Shown: positions 33,483 to 42,566 of the stretch, piece by piece
Layout of the letters: every line of letters starts with the position of its first letter
Numbering within the stretch: position 1 is the first letter of the stretch
Assembly: GCA_937915375.1 (NCBI GenBank)
Contig: CALDMO010000043.1
Span: 1 to 64,000 of the forward strand
Length of the DNA: 64,000 nt
From: an uncultured Marvinbryantia sp.
Lineage (GTDB): Bacteria > Bacillota > Clostridia > Lachnospirales > Lachnospiraceae
Reading direction: 5' to 3'
Translations under genes and position numbers: made by a program
The notes under the pieces: model-generated
The model's input: the letters and a program-made list of their open reading frames with translations, nothing else
Database searches by the model: none
Told to the model about the DNA's origin: nothing

Positions 33483-34121
33483 ATGCCGCAGGATACGCTT
33501 TATTTGAAAATGGATCAGAATGTACAGGTGCATACGCAGAAAGTAAGCTTGAAGGATATTGCGCAGATTAGCTGCGCAAACAGGGAAATAGAGAGCCGTA
33601 TCAGGGTACTTGCTTTTCCGGAGGCAGTCGGAAGACAGCCGGGACGCTACATTCATTCGGTGATGGAGGTGATTGCGTGTATTCAGAAAGAAATTCCGGG
33701 TCTGGATGTCAATAACATTGGTGAGGCGGATTTTATCATTACCTATGAAAAGGCAAAACAACCGGCCGGATTTTACCAGTGGCTTAAAACAGCAGCCGTC
33801 TGTGTGCTGTCTTTTTTTGGAGCAGCGTTTTCGATTATGACCTTTAACAATGACGTCAGTGTAACGGAATTGTTTGCGCAGGTGTATGAGCTGTTTACCG
33901 GACAGACGGCGGATGGTTTTACCGTTCTGGAATTGTCTTATTCGGTTGGTCTGGGGCTGGGCATTATCATTTTCTTTAATCATTTTGCGGGTAAAAAGCT
34001 GACGGCTGATCCGACGCCGCTGGAGGTGCAGATGCGCACGTATGAGAACGATATTAATACAACGCTGATTGAGGCAAGCCGTCATAAACCGGAAAAAGAG
34101 CAGGGGAGGGAAAGAAATTGA
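33483..34121 (+). CDS. spoVAA: Stage V sporulation protein AA
   Basis: Inner-membrane component of the SpoVA system that moves dipicolinate into and out of spores. A soluble N-terminal domain (DTLYLKMDQNVQVHTQKVSL) precedes two membrane helices and a basic tail. Start 33483 is chosen because AGGAG at 33472-33476 fits it and Bacillus SpoVAA begins at this point; ATG 33459 with AGGGA upstream is an alternative. The stop overlaps the TTG start of spoVAB. Confidence 0.9.
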   Translation: MPQDTLYLKMDQNVQVHTQKVSLKDIAQISCANREIESRIRVLAFPEAVGRQPGRYIHSVMEVIACIQKEIPGLDVNNIGEADFIITYEKAKQPAGFYQWLKTAAVCVLSFFGAAFSIMTFNNDVSVTELFAQVYELFTGQTADGFTVLELSYSVGLGLGIIIFFNHFAGKKLTADPTPLEVQMRTYENDINTTLIEASRHKPEKEQGRERN

Positions 34122-34534
34122 CGGCGGAAACAGTGATCATGTCTTTTCTGGGACTTGGCGGCGGCTTTTTGGTTGCGGCGGGTGTAGTGGCTTTGTTGGT
34201 AGGTCTTGGCATTATTACCAGATTTACAGGGCTGTCGCACACGGCGGCGGAAAGCCGCCTCTATGAAACGGCAATCATACTCGGCGCGATGGGGGGAAAT
34301 TTCCTGACCGTATATCAGATTACGCTGCCGGCCGGGCGTATTGGGCTGGCATTGCTCGGACTGTCGGCCGGGATTTATGTCGGCGGGTGGATCATGGCGC
34401 TGGCAGAGGTCGTGAATATTTATCCGGTGTTTGCACGAAGGATCGGGCTTGTAAAAGGGGCGAGTTTTGTGGTACTGGCAATTGCTTTTGGGAAAATCGT
34501 CGGAAGTTTGTTGTATTTTTATCAGAGATGGTAG
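34118..34534 (+). CDS. spoVAB: Stage V sporulation protein AB
   Basis: A 138-residue polytopic protein with four membrane segments, glycine-rich start (SFLGLGGGFLVAAGVVALL) and the family-like IITRFTGLSHTA and AGIYVGGWIMALAEVVNI. The start is TTG 34118 with GGGGAGGG upstream, overlapping the spoVAA stop. It is needed for dipicolinate uptake in Bacillus. Confidence 0.92.
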   Translation: MTAETVIMSFLGLGGGFLVAAGVVALLVGLGIITRFTGLSHTAAESRLYETAIILGAMGGNFLTVYQITLPAGRIGLALLGLSAGIYVGGWIMALAEVVNIYPVFARRIGLVKGASFVVLAIAFGKIVGSLLYFYQRW

Positions 34535-34561
34535 GATAAAAAAGAGAAAAGGAGAAACATT

Positions 34562-35029
34562 ATGACGGACATGTTAAAAGAAAAAAGAGATAAAGAGTAC
34601 AATGATTATGTGAAACGGGTGACACCGACGCACAGTCTGCCGTTAAACATGATAAAGGCATTTCTGATCGGCGGAATCATTTGTGTGATTGGACAACTTA
34701 TCATAAATACGCTTCTGCGCATGGGGCTGGAAAAACAGGAGGCGGGAACCTGGTGTTCGATTCTTTTGGTGCTTGCCAGTGTGATTCTGACAGCGCTTGG
34801 GATATATCAGCGGCTGGCCAAGGCGGGGGGCGCCGGCACACTGGTACCGATCACTGGATTTGCTAATTCAGTGGCTGCTCCGGCGATTGAATTTCAAAAA
34901 GAAGGGCAGGTATTTGGGATTGGCTGTAAGATCTTTACAATTGCCGGCCCGGTGATTTTATACGGGATATTTTCCAGTTGGGTGCTTGGGATTATTTATT
35001 TGGTTTTGAAACTATTAAAAGTGGTGTAG
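34562..35029 (+). CDS. spoVAC: Stage V sporulation protein AC
   Basis: A 155-residue membrane protein, proposed in Bacillus to be a mechanosensitive dipicolinate channel. YVKRVTPTHSLPLNMIKAFL, the PITGFANSVAAPAIEFQKEG motif and GCKIFTIAGPVILYG are hallmarks. AAAAGGAG precedes ATG 34562. In other spore formers spoVAD follows directly; here a terminator and then mrp genes follow, and spoVAD lies 15 kb away. Confidence 0.96.
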   Translation: MTDMLKEKRDKEYNDYVKRVTPTHSLPLNMIKAFLIGGIICVIGQLIINTLLRMGLEKQEAGTWCSILLVLASVILTALGIYQRLAKAGGAGTLVPITGFANSVAAPAIEFQKEGQVFGIGCKIFTIAGPVILYGIFSSWVLGIIYLVLKLLKVV

Positions 35030-35044
35030 CAGCCACTTTTTTTG
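35017..35044 (+). terminator. Terminator overlapping the spoVAC stop codon
   Basis: AAAAGTGG (35017-35024) pairs with CCACTTTT (35033-35040) around TGTAGCAG, then more T. The loop contains the spoVAC stop, so the gene end is also the terminator. Confidence 0.85.
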
Positions 35045-35100
35045 TGTAAAAAATCTAAAGAAAGTATAAAATTCAATGGGACTTTTTGAAAGGTTTCTGG

Positions 35101-35116
35101 TATAATGTACGCGTAC
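35101..35116 (+). promoter_or_regulatory. mrp operon promoter with palindrome at the start site
   Basis: Extended -10 TGG plus TATAAT (35101-35106); no good -35. Immediately after it GTACGCGTAC (35107-35116) is a perfect ten-base palindrome covering the expected start site, a good position for a repressor. Confidence 0.65.
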
Positions 35117-35185
35117 ACAATGAGCCAAGCGGGCAAGAAGCAGACACTGGTTCATTGTGCTCGAATTATGATCCGCGAAGCGGAT
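35116..35185 (+). promoter_or_regulatory. Structured 5' leader of the mrp operon
   Basis: CACAATGAGCCA (35116-35127) pairs over 12 positions with TGGTTCATTGTG (35148-35159); a second hairpin ATCCGC/GCGGAT with GAA loop is at 35171-35185. Neither is followed by a T-run. The leader totals about 115 bases and could be a cis-regulatory RNA. I could not match it to a known riboswitch. Confidence 0.5.
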
Positions 35186-35227
35186 TATGGTAAAAGTGAG
35201 ATAGCAACGAATGGAGGAATGAAGATT

Positions 35228-35725
35228 ATGCTGCTGTTATTTTTTCTGGTATGGCTGATTTTTAACGGAGCAGTCACAACAGAGATTGTGTTGTTCGGGA
35301 TTGTGATCGCAGCGGTGATGTTTACATTTATCTGTAGGTTTATGGATTACAGCATTCAAAAAGAAATTACATTGCTGAAATTGAGCGGATTTCTTGTTGT
35401 GTATGTGTTCCAGCTCATCATCGAAATTCTCAGGGCGAATCTGGCGGTGATCCGTCTGATTTTGTCACAGAGCGAGGTCGCTGTGCCGGTTATGGTATCT
35501 TTCCGTACGACATTGAAAACGAAACTGTCCAGAGTGCTTCTGGCAAATTCTATCACCCTGACGCCCGGAACCATCACGGTATCTCTGCACGATGATGAAT
35601 TGATCGTGCATTGTTTGGATGAGAGCATGGCGGAGGGGATGGAGGATTCTATCTTTGTGAAAATGTTGGAGAAGATGGAAAACATGCAAAAAACAGAAAG
35701 GGCAGGTGAAAAAAAATGGAGCTGA
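35228..35725 (+). CDS. mrpE: Mrp antiporter subunit E
   Basis: Small subunit of the Mrp complex, 165 residues with two to three N-terminal membrane helices (LLLFFLVWLIFNGAVTTEI) and a soluble C-terminal domain with the family stretch NSITLTPGTITVSL. GGAGG at 35213-35217 is ten bases before ATG 35228; ATG 35219 is too close to it. It overlaps mrpF by ten bases. Confidence 0.92.
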   Translation: MLLLFFLVWLIFNGAVTTEIVLFGIVIAAVMFTFICRFMDYSIQKEITLLKLSGFLVVYVFQLIIEILRANLAVIRLILSQSEVAVPVMVSFRTTLKTKLSRVLLANSITLTPGTITVSLHDDELIVHCLDESMAEGMEDSIFVKMLEKMENMQKTERAGEKKWS

Positions 35726-36060
35726 TGCAGTCCTATTCCTGGATTTTTATGGCGGCGCTTGTGTTTCTGGCGTTTTTAATTATTCTCTGTCTGATCCGCG
35801 CGATCATTGGACCGACGATTGCGGATCGTGTTGTGGCGGTCAATATGATGGGGACGATGGTTATGGTAATCATTGCGATTTTGGCGCTGCTGTTTTCAGA
35901 GGGGTATCTGGTGGATATTTGCCTGATTTACGCGATGCTCAGTTTCCTGGCCGTCGTGGTACTGACGAAAGTTTATACCGGTGTGTACCTGGAGCGGCGC
36001 GATAAGGGCAGAAAGCTGCGCGAACTGGAACAGGCGCAGACAGAAGAGGAGGAACGGTAG
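35716..36060 (+). CDS. mrpF: Mrp antiporter subunit F
   Basis: A 114-residue protein with three membrane helices and the MrpF signature RAIIGPTIADRVVAVNMMG, ending in an acidic tail. GCAGGTG lies upstream of ATG 35716. Confidence 0.93.
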   Translation: MELMQSYSWIFMAALVFLAFLIILCLIRAIIGPTIADRVVAVNMMGTMVMVIIAILALLFSEGYLVDICLIYAMLSFLAVVVLTKVYTGVYLERRDKGRKLRELEQAQTEEEER

Positions 36061-36061
36061 T

Positions 36062-36448
36062 ATGCAGATTTTGAAATGGACGCAGTTCGTGCTGGGAACC
36101 TGTTTTCTGTTTGCCGGTCTTTTGACTTTCGCACTGCAGATTTTCGGTGTATATAAGTTTAAGTATGTGCTGAACCGCATGCATGCGGCGGCGATGGGAG
36201 ATACTCTGGGGATTGGTATTTCTCTGATCGGATTGATGATTTTGTCCGGATTTAATTTTACCACGCTGAAGATGGGGCTGGTAGTCGTTTTTTTGTGGTG
36301 CGCATCTCCAGTATCTTCCCATCTGATCGCAAGACTTGAGGCAGTCACCAATCCGCATCTGGATGAATATTGTGATCTGGCGGAGGGGATTCGAGAAAAG
36401 CTGGATGAAGAGGCGGAAGAAAGTACACAGGAGGAGGATGAGAACTGA
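36062..36448 (+). CDS. mrpG: Mrp antiporter subunit G
   Basis: A 128-residue protein with three membrane helices; KYVLNRMHAAAMGDTLGIGISLIG is the MrpG/MnhG pattern (shown from KYVLNRMHAAAMGD). AGAGGAGG precedes ATG 36062, and its last base is the first of the next gene. Confidence 0.93.
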   Translation: MQILKWTQFVLGTCFLFAGLLTFALQIFGVYKFKYVLNRMHAAAMGDTLGIGISLIGLMILSGFNFTTLKMGLVVVFLWCASPVSSHLIARLEAVTNPHLDEYCDLAEGIREKLDEEAEESTQEEDEN

Positions 36449-36708
36449 TGCAGATTTTTCAATATATTCTTTTGGGATTTCTTGTGATCTGTGCCATATC
36501 GGTCAGCTTCTCAAAAAATCTTCTGAATTCTATTTTGATTTTTATGTCCTACAGTCTGGTGATGTCGATCATCTGGATTTTGTTGGAATCTCCTGATCTG
36601 GCGATCACGGAAGCGGCGGTCGGCGCCGGTGTGACGAGTTTATTATTCTTTGTCACCTTAAAAAAAATTCAGGCGATGAGAGAGGAGGACGAAGAGGATC
36701 ATGAGTAA
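36448..36708 (+). CDS. MbhD/DUF4040-like Mrp subunit (MrpA C-terminal fragment equivalent)
   Basis: An 86-residue protein with three helices and the conserved DLAITEAAVGAGVTSLLFFV. In two-subunit Mrp systems this segment forms part of the C-terminus of MrpA; here it is a separate gene, as in Mbh-type complexes. It overlaps the flanking genes by one and eight bases. Confidence 0.85.
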   Translation: MQIFQYILLGFLVICAISVSFSKNLLNSILIFMSYSLVMSIIWILLESPDLAITEAAVGAGVTSLLFFVTLKKIQAMREEDEEDHE

Positions 36709-37672
36709 ACAAATTTCTGAGGAAGAATACAGGCGTCATCTGACTACACGCGTAAAAAACTGGATCAGCGGCGAAAAAGATCCGCTTCTGGATAATATAG
36801 AAATTGTTCCGCAGCGGGAATATGTGCCGGATGAGAAAAAACGGGAGCTGTATCGGCAGGATCGGGATCGGTTGCTGGATAAAACCTACGATACGGAGCA
36901 CAACCGTTTTTATCGTATTTTTGAAAATCTTTACCGTATCATCGCGCTTGTCTGCTGTGTGGCGCTGGTGGCGATTCTGATCGTAGAGGTATCCTACCTT
37001 CCGCCGGTGGGCAGCAGTAATAATCCGGGCAGTAATGAGGTGGCGGCGAAATACATTGAGGACGGTCTTCAGGATACGGGCGCGGTCAATATCGTGACCG
37101 GTATGATTCTGGATTATCGTGCCTTTGATACATTTGGGGAATCCAATGTGCTTTTTATCGCGACTTGTACGGTACTGATCATGCTGCGAAATGATGTGAA
37201 AAAAGGTAAGGGCAGCGCTGAGGACGAACAGCGTCATGACAGCTACTATGAGCCGAAAAAGGATACGATTCTGCAGACGATCGCGGCGCTTTTGGTACCG
37301 ATCATTATTATTTTCGGTATTTATGTAATTTTAAACGGGCACCTGTCGCCGGGAGGCGGCTTTTCCGGCGGAGCGATTATTGGCGCGGGATTGATTTTAT
37401 ATCTGAATGCCTTCGGGTTTAAAAAGACAGAGAAATTTTTTACAGAAAAAACATATAAATGGATCAGCTTTAGCTCGCTGGCATTTTACTGTCTGGCAAA
37501 GAGCTATTCGTTTTATACCGGCGCGCATCATCTGGAGAGCGGGATTCCTCTGGGGACGCCGGGCGCGATTTTGAGCAGTGGTCTGATCCTGCCGCTTAAC
37601 ATCTGTGTCGGAATGGTGGTGGCCTGCACGATGTACGCGTTCTACGCACTGTTTCGAAAAGGAGGATTTTAA
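36701..37672 (+). CDS. mrpB: MrpB-like subunit with MbhE-like N-terminal part
   Basis: A 323-residue fusion. The first 65 residues are charged and cytoplasmic; then a helix and a region with AVNIVTGMILDYRAFDTFGE, the MbhE-like motif. The C-terminal half is MrpB/MnhB with LNGHLSPGGGFSGGAIIGAG. Such fusion of MbhE and MrpB parts occurs in Mrp and Mbh clusters. AGAGGAGG precedes ATG 36701. Confidence 0.88.
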   Translation: MSKQISEEEYRRHLTTRVKNWISGEKDPLLDNIEIVPQREYVPDEKKRELYRQDRDRLLDKTYDTEHNRFYRIFENLYRIIALVCCVALVAILIVEVSYLPPVGSSNNPGSNEVAAKYIEDGLQDTGAVNIVTGMILDYRAFDTFGESNVLFIATCTVLIMLRNDVKKGKGSAEDEQRHDSYYEPKKDTILQTIAALLVPIIIIFGIYVILNGHLSPGGGFSGGAIIGAGLILYLNAFGFKKTEKFFTEKTYKWISFSSLAFYCLAKSYSFYTGAHHLESGIPLGTPGAILSSGLILPLNICVGMVVACTMYAFYALFRKGGF

Positions 37673-37675
37673 CGC

Positions 37676-38053
37676 ATGTTGGGATCAAATTTTATTGCCA
37701 ATATCGGAGAAGAGATTGCCATGGTGCTTTTCGGTATCGGTTTTGCAAATCTGCTTTTCCAGAAAAATCTGATTAAAAAAATTATCGGTATGAATATCAT
37801 GGATACGGCAGTGTATCTGTTTCTTGCGGAAAAAGGCTATATCAGCGGGCGTGTGGCGCCGATCGTGGTGGACGGGATCCAGAGTGTGGACAAGTACATT
37901 AACCCGATTCCCAGCGGTCTGGTGCTGACCGGTATTGTTGTTTCGGTGTCTGTGACAGCGCTGATGCTGTCCTTGACTGTGCGTCTGTACCGTAGATATC
38001 ATACGTTGGATTTGGATGAAATTTCATCCAGATTGAGGAAGGAGGGGCGCTAA
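37676..38053 (+). CDS. mrpC: Mrp antiporter subunit C (NuoK-like)
   Basis: A 125-residue protein with three helices, homologous to NuoK: LFGIGFANLLFQKNLIKKIIGMN and the IVDGIQSVDKYINPIPSGLVLTGIV region (quoted from PIPSGLVLTGIVV). AAAAGGAGG lies upstream, three bases after mrpB. Confidence 0.93.
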   Translation: MLGSNFIANIGEEIAMVLFGIGFANLLFQKNLIKKIIGMNIMDTAVYLFLAEKGYISGRVAPIVVDGIQSVDKYINPIPSGLVLTGIVVSVSVTALMLSLTVRLYRRYHTLDLDEISSRLRKEGR

Positions 38054-39565
38054 ATGGCATTTGTACAAAACGTCCCTTTTTTCTCCATCATTCTGTCAAT
38101 GTTTTCCGGTACGATTTCTTCGGTACTGCCGGCAAAGTGGGCAAAATGGTTAAACACTGCGGTGATTATTCTTGTCGGCGCCATGTCGGCATGGCTTTTG
38201 GGATTCCTTTTGGAAACCGGCGGAAGCTACACCTTTATGATGGGACATTTCCCGGCGCCGTGGGGGAATGAGATCCGCGCAGGCGCGCTGGAAGCGGGAA
38301 TGGCGCTGTTTTTTTGCGTTATTATGCTGCTTTCTATGCTGGGCGGACGAAAGAAGCTGAAAGATGAGGTTATCATCAGCAAGCATAACATTTATTATAT
38401 TCTTACAAATCTGCTGTTAAGCTCTTTGCTGGCGCTGGTTTATACGAATGACTTATTTACGGCTTATGTATTTGTGGAAATCAACACGATTTCCGCCTGC
38501 GGTCTGATTATGATACGTCAGAACGGACGTACGATCGAGGCGGCTGTGCGTTATATGATTATGAGCCAGTTTGGTTCGGGGCTGCTGCTGCTTGGAATTT
38601 GTATGCTGTACGATTTGACCGGACATCTGCTGATGCCGAATATCCAGCAGTCTGTGGCAGAGATTATGGCGGCTGGCACCTATCGTATTCCGATGACGAT
38701 TACCATTGGACTGATCACGGTCGGTCTGGCGATCAAAAGCGCGCTGTTTCCATTTCATGCGTGGCTGCCGGATGCGTATGGGTATTCTACAGTATCATCA
38801 GCAGCGATGCTCTCCAGTCTGGTTTCAAAGGGATATCTGTTCCTGCTGATCAAAATTTTCTACCGTGTGATTGGTTTTGATATCATCAGCAGCAGTAATA
38901 TTCTGAATGTTCTCTACGTTTTCGGACTGTGCGGTATGATTTTCGGATCGTTGAGCGCGATATGGGAAAAAGACATCCGCAGGATGATTTCTTTTTCTTC
39001 GGTTGCGCAGATCGGTTATATTTATATGGGCTTAGGTCTCGGTACAACCGAAGGTGTGGTAGCAAGCCTTTTCCATATCATGGCACATGCGGCGACAAAA
39101 TCTCTGTTGTTTATTTCCGCAATCGGTCTGACGGATGTGTCAGGCGGCAGCAGGAGCTTCTTTGAACTGAACGGCGCAGGTTACCGTAATAAGATCGCCG
39201 GCATCGGTTTTACTGTTGGTTCGCTTGCAATGGTCGGGATACCGACGTTTGCCGGATTTGTGAGCAAGGTACTGTTTGCGGAGGCTGCTGTCCTTCATCC
39301 TGATATGAAGATGATCCCGACACTGATTGTTCTGGCGGTCAGCACGATCTTAAATGCGATTTATTTCTTAAAGACGGTGGTTCGTATTTATGTACCGGAA
39401 AAAAGATCTGTGGAAAAGAAAAAAGGATACTTTACCGTCAGAGCAGGGCAGCAGAAACTCTATACGCTTACGATCGCTCTGTTCGTTGTGCTGAATCTGG
39501 TACTGGGCATGCTGTCCGAACCGATCCTGCATATTATCGAGACGGGCCTTAAGAGCTTTGCGTAG
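38054..39565 (+). CDS. mrpD: Antiporter-like subunit 1 (MrpD/NuoN type)
   Basis: First of four proton-channel subunits, 503 residues, about 14 helices. The helix-5 acid is in FVEINTISACG, the helix-7 lysine in AIKSALFPFHAWLPDAYG and a second lysine in HIMAHAATKSLLF, so the charge relay is intact. The start follows mrpC without a gap, with GGAGGGG upstream. Confidence 0.92.
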   Translation: MAFVQNVPFFSIILSMFSGTISSVLPAKWAKWLNTAVIILVGAMSAWLLGFLLETGGSYTFMMGHFPAPWGNEIRAGALEAGMALFFCVIMLLSMLGGRKKLKDEVIISKHNIYYILTNLLLSSLLALVYTNDLFTAYVFVEINTISACGLIMIRQNGRTIEAAVRYMIMSQFGSGLLLLGICMLYDLTGHLLMPNIQQSVAEIMAAGTYRIPMTITIGLITVGLAIKSALFPFHAWLPDAYGYSTVSSAAMLSSLVSKGYLFLLIKIFYRVIGFDIISSSNILNVLYVFGLCGMIFGSLSAIWEKDIRRMISFSSVAQIGYIYMGLGLGTTEGVVASLFHIMAHAATKSLLFISAIGLTDVSGGSRSFFELNGAGYRNKIAGIGFTVGSLAMVGIPTFAGFVSKVLFAEAAVLHPDMKMIPTLIVLAVSTILNAIYFLKTVVRIYVPEKRSVEKKKGYFTVRAGQQKLYTLTIALFVVLNLVLGMLSEPILHIIETGLKSFA

Positions 39566-39583
39566 AGGGAGAGGAGAAAACAG

Positions 39584-41062
39584 ATGAATCAATCATTTTT
39601 GATAGGAGCGGCAGTAGCATTTCCTATTTTATATGGAGCGTTTCTGCTGCTGTTTCCGGGCATTCGAAAGCGAAAAACGCTGATCACTGTCACAGCAGCA
39701 GGGCTGGGGATTGCGACGCTGCTGGGCCTTTTGGTTATCACAGACGGTGATGCGCAGCTTGAGGTGCTCAGATTCGGAGAAAATCTGAAGATTTATTTTC
39801 GTGTAGATAATATAGGAAGAGTGTTTGCGGCGATAACAATGTTGGTTTGGCCGCTGGCAGGCGTGTATTCTTTTGAATATATGAAACATGAGACGGAAGA
39901 AAAGCGGTATTTTGGATTTTATACAATCGTGTACGGTGTGATTTTAGCACTCTGTTTTTCCGGTAACTTGATCACCTTCTATATGTTCTTTGAGATGATG
40001 ACCCTTACAAGCTTTCCGTTGGTCCTTCACTCAAAAACAAAGGAAGCGATGCTGGGAGGTCTGAAATATTTATTTTATTCCCTGTGCGGCGCATATATGG
40101 TGTTGCTCGGCATTTATTTCTTTAGCCGATATACAACGACGCTTGATTTTGCGGCGGGCGGAAGCCTTGATATGGCAGGTATTAGCGGAAGAGAAGGACT
40201 GCTGTTGGTAATGGCGTTTTTTATGATCCTGGGATTTGGTGTAAAAGCAGGCATGTTTCCGATGCATGCATGGCTCCCGTCTGCGCATCCGGTGGCTCCG
40301 GCTCCAGCCAGCGCAGTTATGTCCGGTCTGATCGTTAAGATGGGAGTGCTTGGCATTATTCGCGCCGTTTACTATGTGGTGGGCGCAGATTTCCTGCAGG
40401 ATACCTGGGTGCAGCGCGTTTGGCTGATACTCTCTTTGATCACGGTATTTATGGGTTCGATGCTCGCGTACCGGGAAAAGGTGATGAAAAAACGACTGGC
40501 GTATTCGACGGTCAGTCAGATTTCCTATATTTTGTTCGGCCTGGCGCTTTTGCAGCCGTATGCCATGACAGGATCGTTGCTGCATGTAGTGTTCCATGCG
40601 GTGATCAAATCCTGCCTGTTTTTGGGCGCGGGAGCGATTATTTACAAGAGCGGAAGAACGAGAGTGGACGAGTTGACCGGCATTGGCAAGGAAATGCCGG
40701 TGACAATCTGGTGTTTTACGTTTGCTTCTTTGGCGCTGATCGGTATTCCGCCTGCCAGCGGATTTATCAGTAAATGGTATCTGGCAGTTGGCTCTCTGGA
40801 ATCCGGTATTGCCGTTTTTACATGGCTAGGTCCGGTGATCCTTCTGGTGAGCGCGCTTTTGACAGCGGGGTATCTGCTGCCAGTTGCGGTGAAAGGATTT
40901 TTGCCGGGGGCTGATTTTGATTATAGGAAACTGAAAAAACGGGAACCTGTGAAACTGATGACGGTGCCAATGGTGATTTTGGCAGCTTTGGCCGTTCTTT
41001 TGGGTGTGTTCCCGAATTCGCTGATCGGTTATCTTGCAGCCATTGCAGGCAGTCTATTTTAA
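39584..41062 (+). CDS. Antiporter-like subunit 2 (MrpD/NuoM type)
   Basis: A 492-residue NuoL/M/N paralogue with FFEMMTLTSFPLVLHS (helix-5 Glu), GVKAGMFPMHAWLPSAHP (helix-7 Lys), PVAPAPASAVMSG and HAVIKSCLFLGAG. Key residues are kept, so it should be an active cation/proton module. AGAGGAG precedes ATG 39584. Confidence 0.9.
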   Translation: MNQSFLIGAAVAFPILYGAFLLLFPGIRKRKTLITVTAAGLGIATLLGLLVITDGDAQLEVLRFGENLKIYFRVDNIGRVFAAITMLVWPLAGVYSFEYMKHETEEKRYFGFYTIVYGVILALCFSGNLITFYMFFEMMTLTSFPLVLHSKTKEAMLGGLKYLFYSLCGAYMVLLGIYFFSRYTTTLDFAAGGSLDMAGISGREGLLLVMAFFMILGFGVKAGMFPMHAWLPSAHPVAPAPASAVMSGLIVKMGVLGIIRAVYYVVGADFLQDTWVQRVWLILSLITVFMGSMLAYREKVMKKRLAYSTVSQISYILFGLALLQPYAMTGSLLHVVFHAVIKSCLFLGAGAIIYKSGRTRVDELTGIGKEMPVTIWCFTFASLALIGIPPASGFISKWYLAVGSLESGIAVFTWLGPVILLVSALLTAGYLLPVAVKGFLPGADFDYRKLKKREPVKLMTVPMVILAALAVLLGVFPNSLIGYLAAIAGSLF

Positions 41063-41075
41063 AAGAGGTGGAGAA

Positions 41076-42551
41076 ATGAGTCAATTTTGGATTTTAGCAG
41101 CAATTCTGCTGCCGATTCTGGGAGGCGCGCTGGTGCCGTTTCTTCCGTTTGGCAGTCGGAAAAAAATGATGATTTATCTGGAAATTCTGATGCTTACGAC
41201 CTCCGCCATTGTGCTTGCCTTAGTATTTCACGGACCAATGGAAGTTTTTCATGTGATCTACTTTGTCAGAGGTTTGTCAATTTCCTTTAAGATAGACGGT
41301 ATGACGATGATCTTCGGCGGTTTGATCGCGGTGCTGTGGCCGCTTGCAATGCTGTATTCGTTTGAGTATATGGAACATGAAGGCCATGAAAAGGTGTTCT
41401 TCTGTTTCTACAGCATTACTTATGGCGTTACGCTTGGTATCGCGTTTGCGTCTGATATGCTCAGTATGTATTTCTTCTATGAATTGCTGACGCTGGTGAC
41501 GGTACCGCTGATTTTGCATTCGCTTTCCAGAGAAGCGATTCTCGCGGTGCGTAAGTATCTGTATTATTCTGTCGGCGGCGCGGCATTTGCTCTGATTGGC
41601 TTGATCTTTCTGATTGTGTACGGCGACACCTGCGAGTTTGTGATGGGCGGCGTGCTGAATATGGAAAAGATCGGAAGCCGCGAAAATATGATTTTGTTTG
41701 TTTATATGCTGGCATTCTTTGGCTTTGGCGTAAAGGCAGCTATTTGGCCGTTAAATTCCTGGCTGCCGCAGGCGGGTGTTGCGCCGACTCCGGTGACGGC
41801 GCTGCTGCATGCGGTAGCGGTTGTAAAAGCGGGCGTTTTTGCAATTATCCGGCTGACGTATTATAGTTTCGGCGCGGATTTTCTGCGCGGTACATGGGTA
41901 CAGAATATAGTGATGGCCTTTGCTGTATTTACGATTGTGTACGGCTGCAGCAAGGCGGTAAAGGAAACGCATATTAAACGCAGGCTGGCGTATTCTACAG
42001 TCAGCAACCTGTCTTATATTATTTTTGCGGCAACGATTATGACGCCGCTGGGGCTGGTGGGTGCTTTGTCGCATCTGATATGTCATGCGGTAATGAAGAT
42101 TTGTTCGTTTCTGTGTGCCGGCGCGATCATGCACCAGACAAAGAAATCTTATATTTATGAATTAAATGGGATGGGGCGGAAGATGCCGGTGGTATTCGGC
42201 TGTTTTACAGTCTCCGCGTTGGCGCTGATGGGCGTGCCGGGTCTGGCTGGCTTTGTGAGTAAATGGAACATTGCGCAGGCAGCTGTGGAAAGTGGAAATG
42301 TGCTTGCTTATGTCGGAATTGGTGCGCTGCTGATCTCGGCATTGCTGACGGCAATTTACATGTTAACGATTGTGGTACGCGCGTTTCTGCCGGCAAAAGA
42401 GTTTGATTATGGGACGATTGCGCAGGTAAAAGATCCGAGCTGGAAAATGTGTCTGCCGCTGCTCCTGTTTGCGGTCACTATTGTGGTACTGGGACTTTGT
42501 TTTGCTCCGGTGACAGCCTTTTTTATGGATGTCGCGGCCGGTATTTATTAG
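41076..42551 (+). CDS. Antiporter-like subunit 3 (MrpD/NuoM type)
   Basis: A 491-residue paralogue. Helix-5 Glu is in FFYELLTLVTVP, helix-7 Lys in GVKAAIWPLNSWLPQAG and the later Lys in HAVMKICSFLCAG. The loop reads NSWLPQAGVAPTPVTALLH instead of HAWLPSAHPVAPAPAS as in subunit 2, so the two have diverged well. ATG 41076 follows AGAGGTGGAG. Confidence 0.9.
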   Translation: MSQFWILAAILLPILGGALVPFLPFGSRKKMMIYLEILMLTTSAIVLALVFHGPMEVFHVIYFVRGLSISFKIDGMTMIFGGLIAVLWPLAMLYSFEYMEHEGHEKVFFCFYSITYGVTLGIAFASDMLSMYFFYELLTLVTVPLILHSLSREAILAVRKYLYYSVGGAAFALIGLIFLIVYGDTCEFVMGGVLNMEKIGSRENMILFVYMLAFFGFGVKAAIWPLNSWLPQAGVAPTPVTALLHAVAVVKAGVFAIIRLTYYSFGADFLRGTWVQNIVMAFAVFTIVYGCSKAVKETHIKRRLAYSTVSNLSYIIFAATIMTPLGLVGALSHLICHAVMKICSFLCAGAIMHQTKKSYIYELNGMGRKMPVVFGCFTVSALALMGVPGLAGFVSKWNIAQAAVESGNVLAYVGIGALLISALLTAIYMLTIVVRAFLPAKEFDYGTIAQVKDPSWKMCLPLLLFAVTIVVLGLCFAPVTAFFMDVAAGIY

Positions 42552-42566
42552 AAAGGAGAGGCGGAA

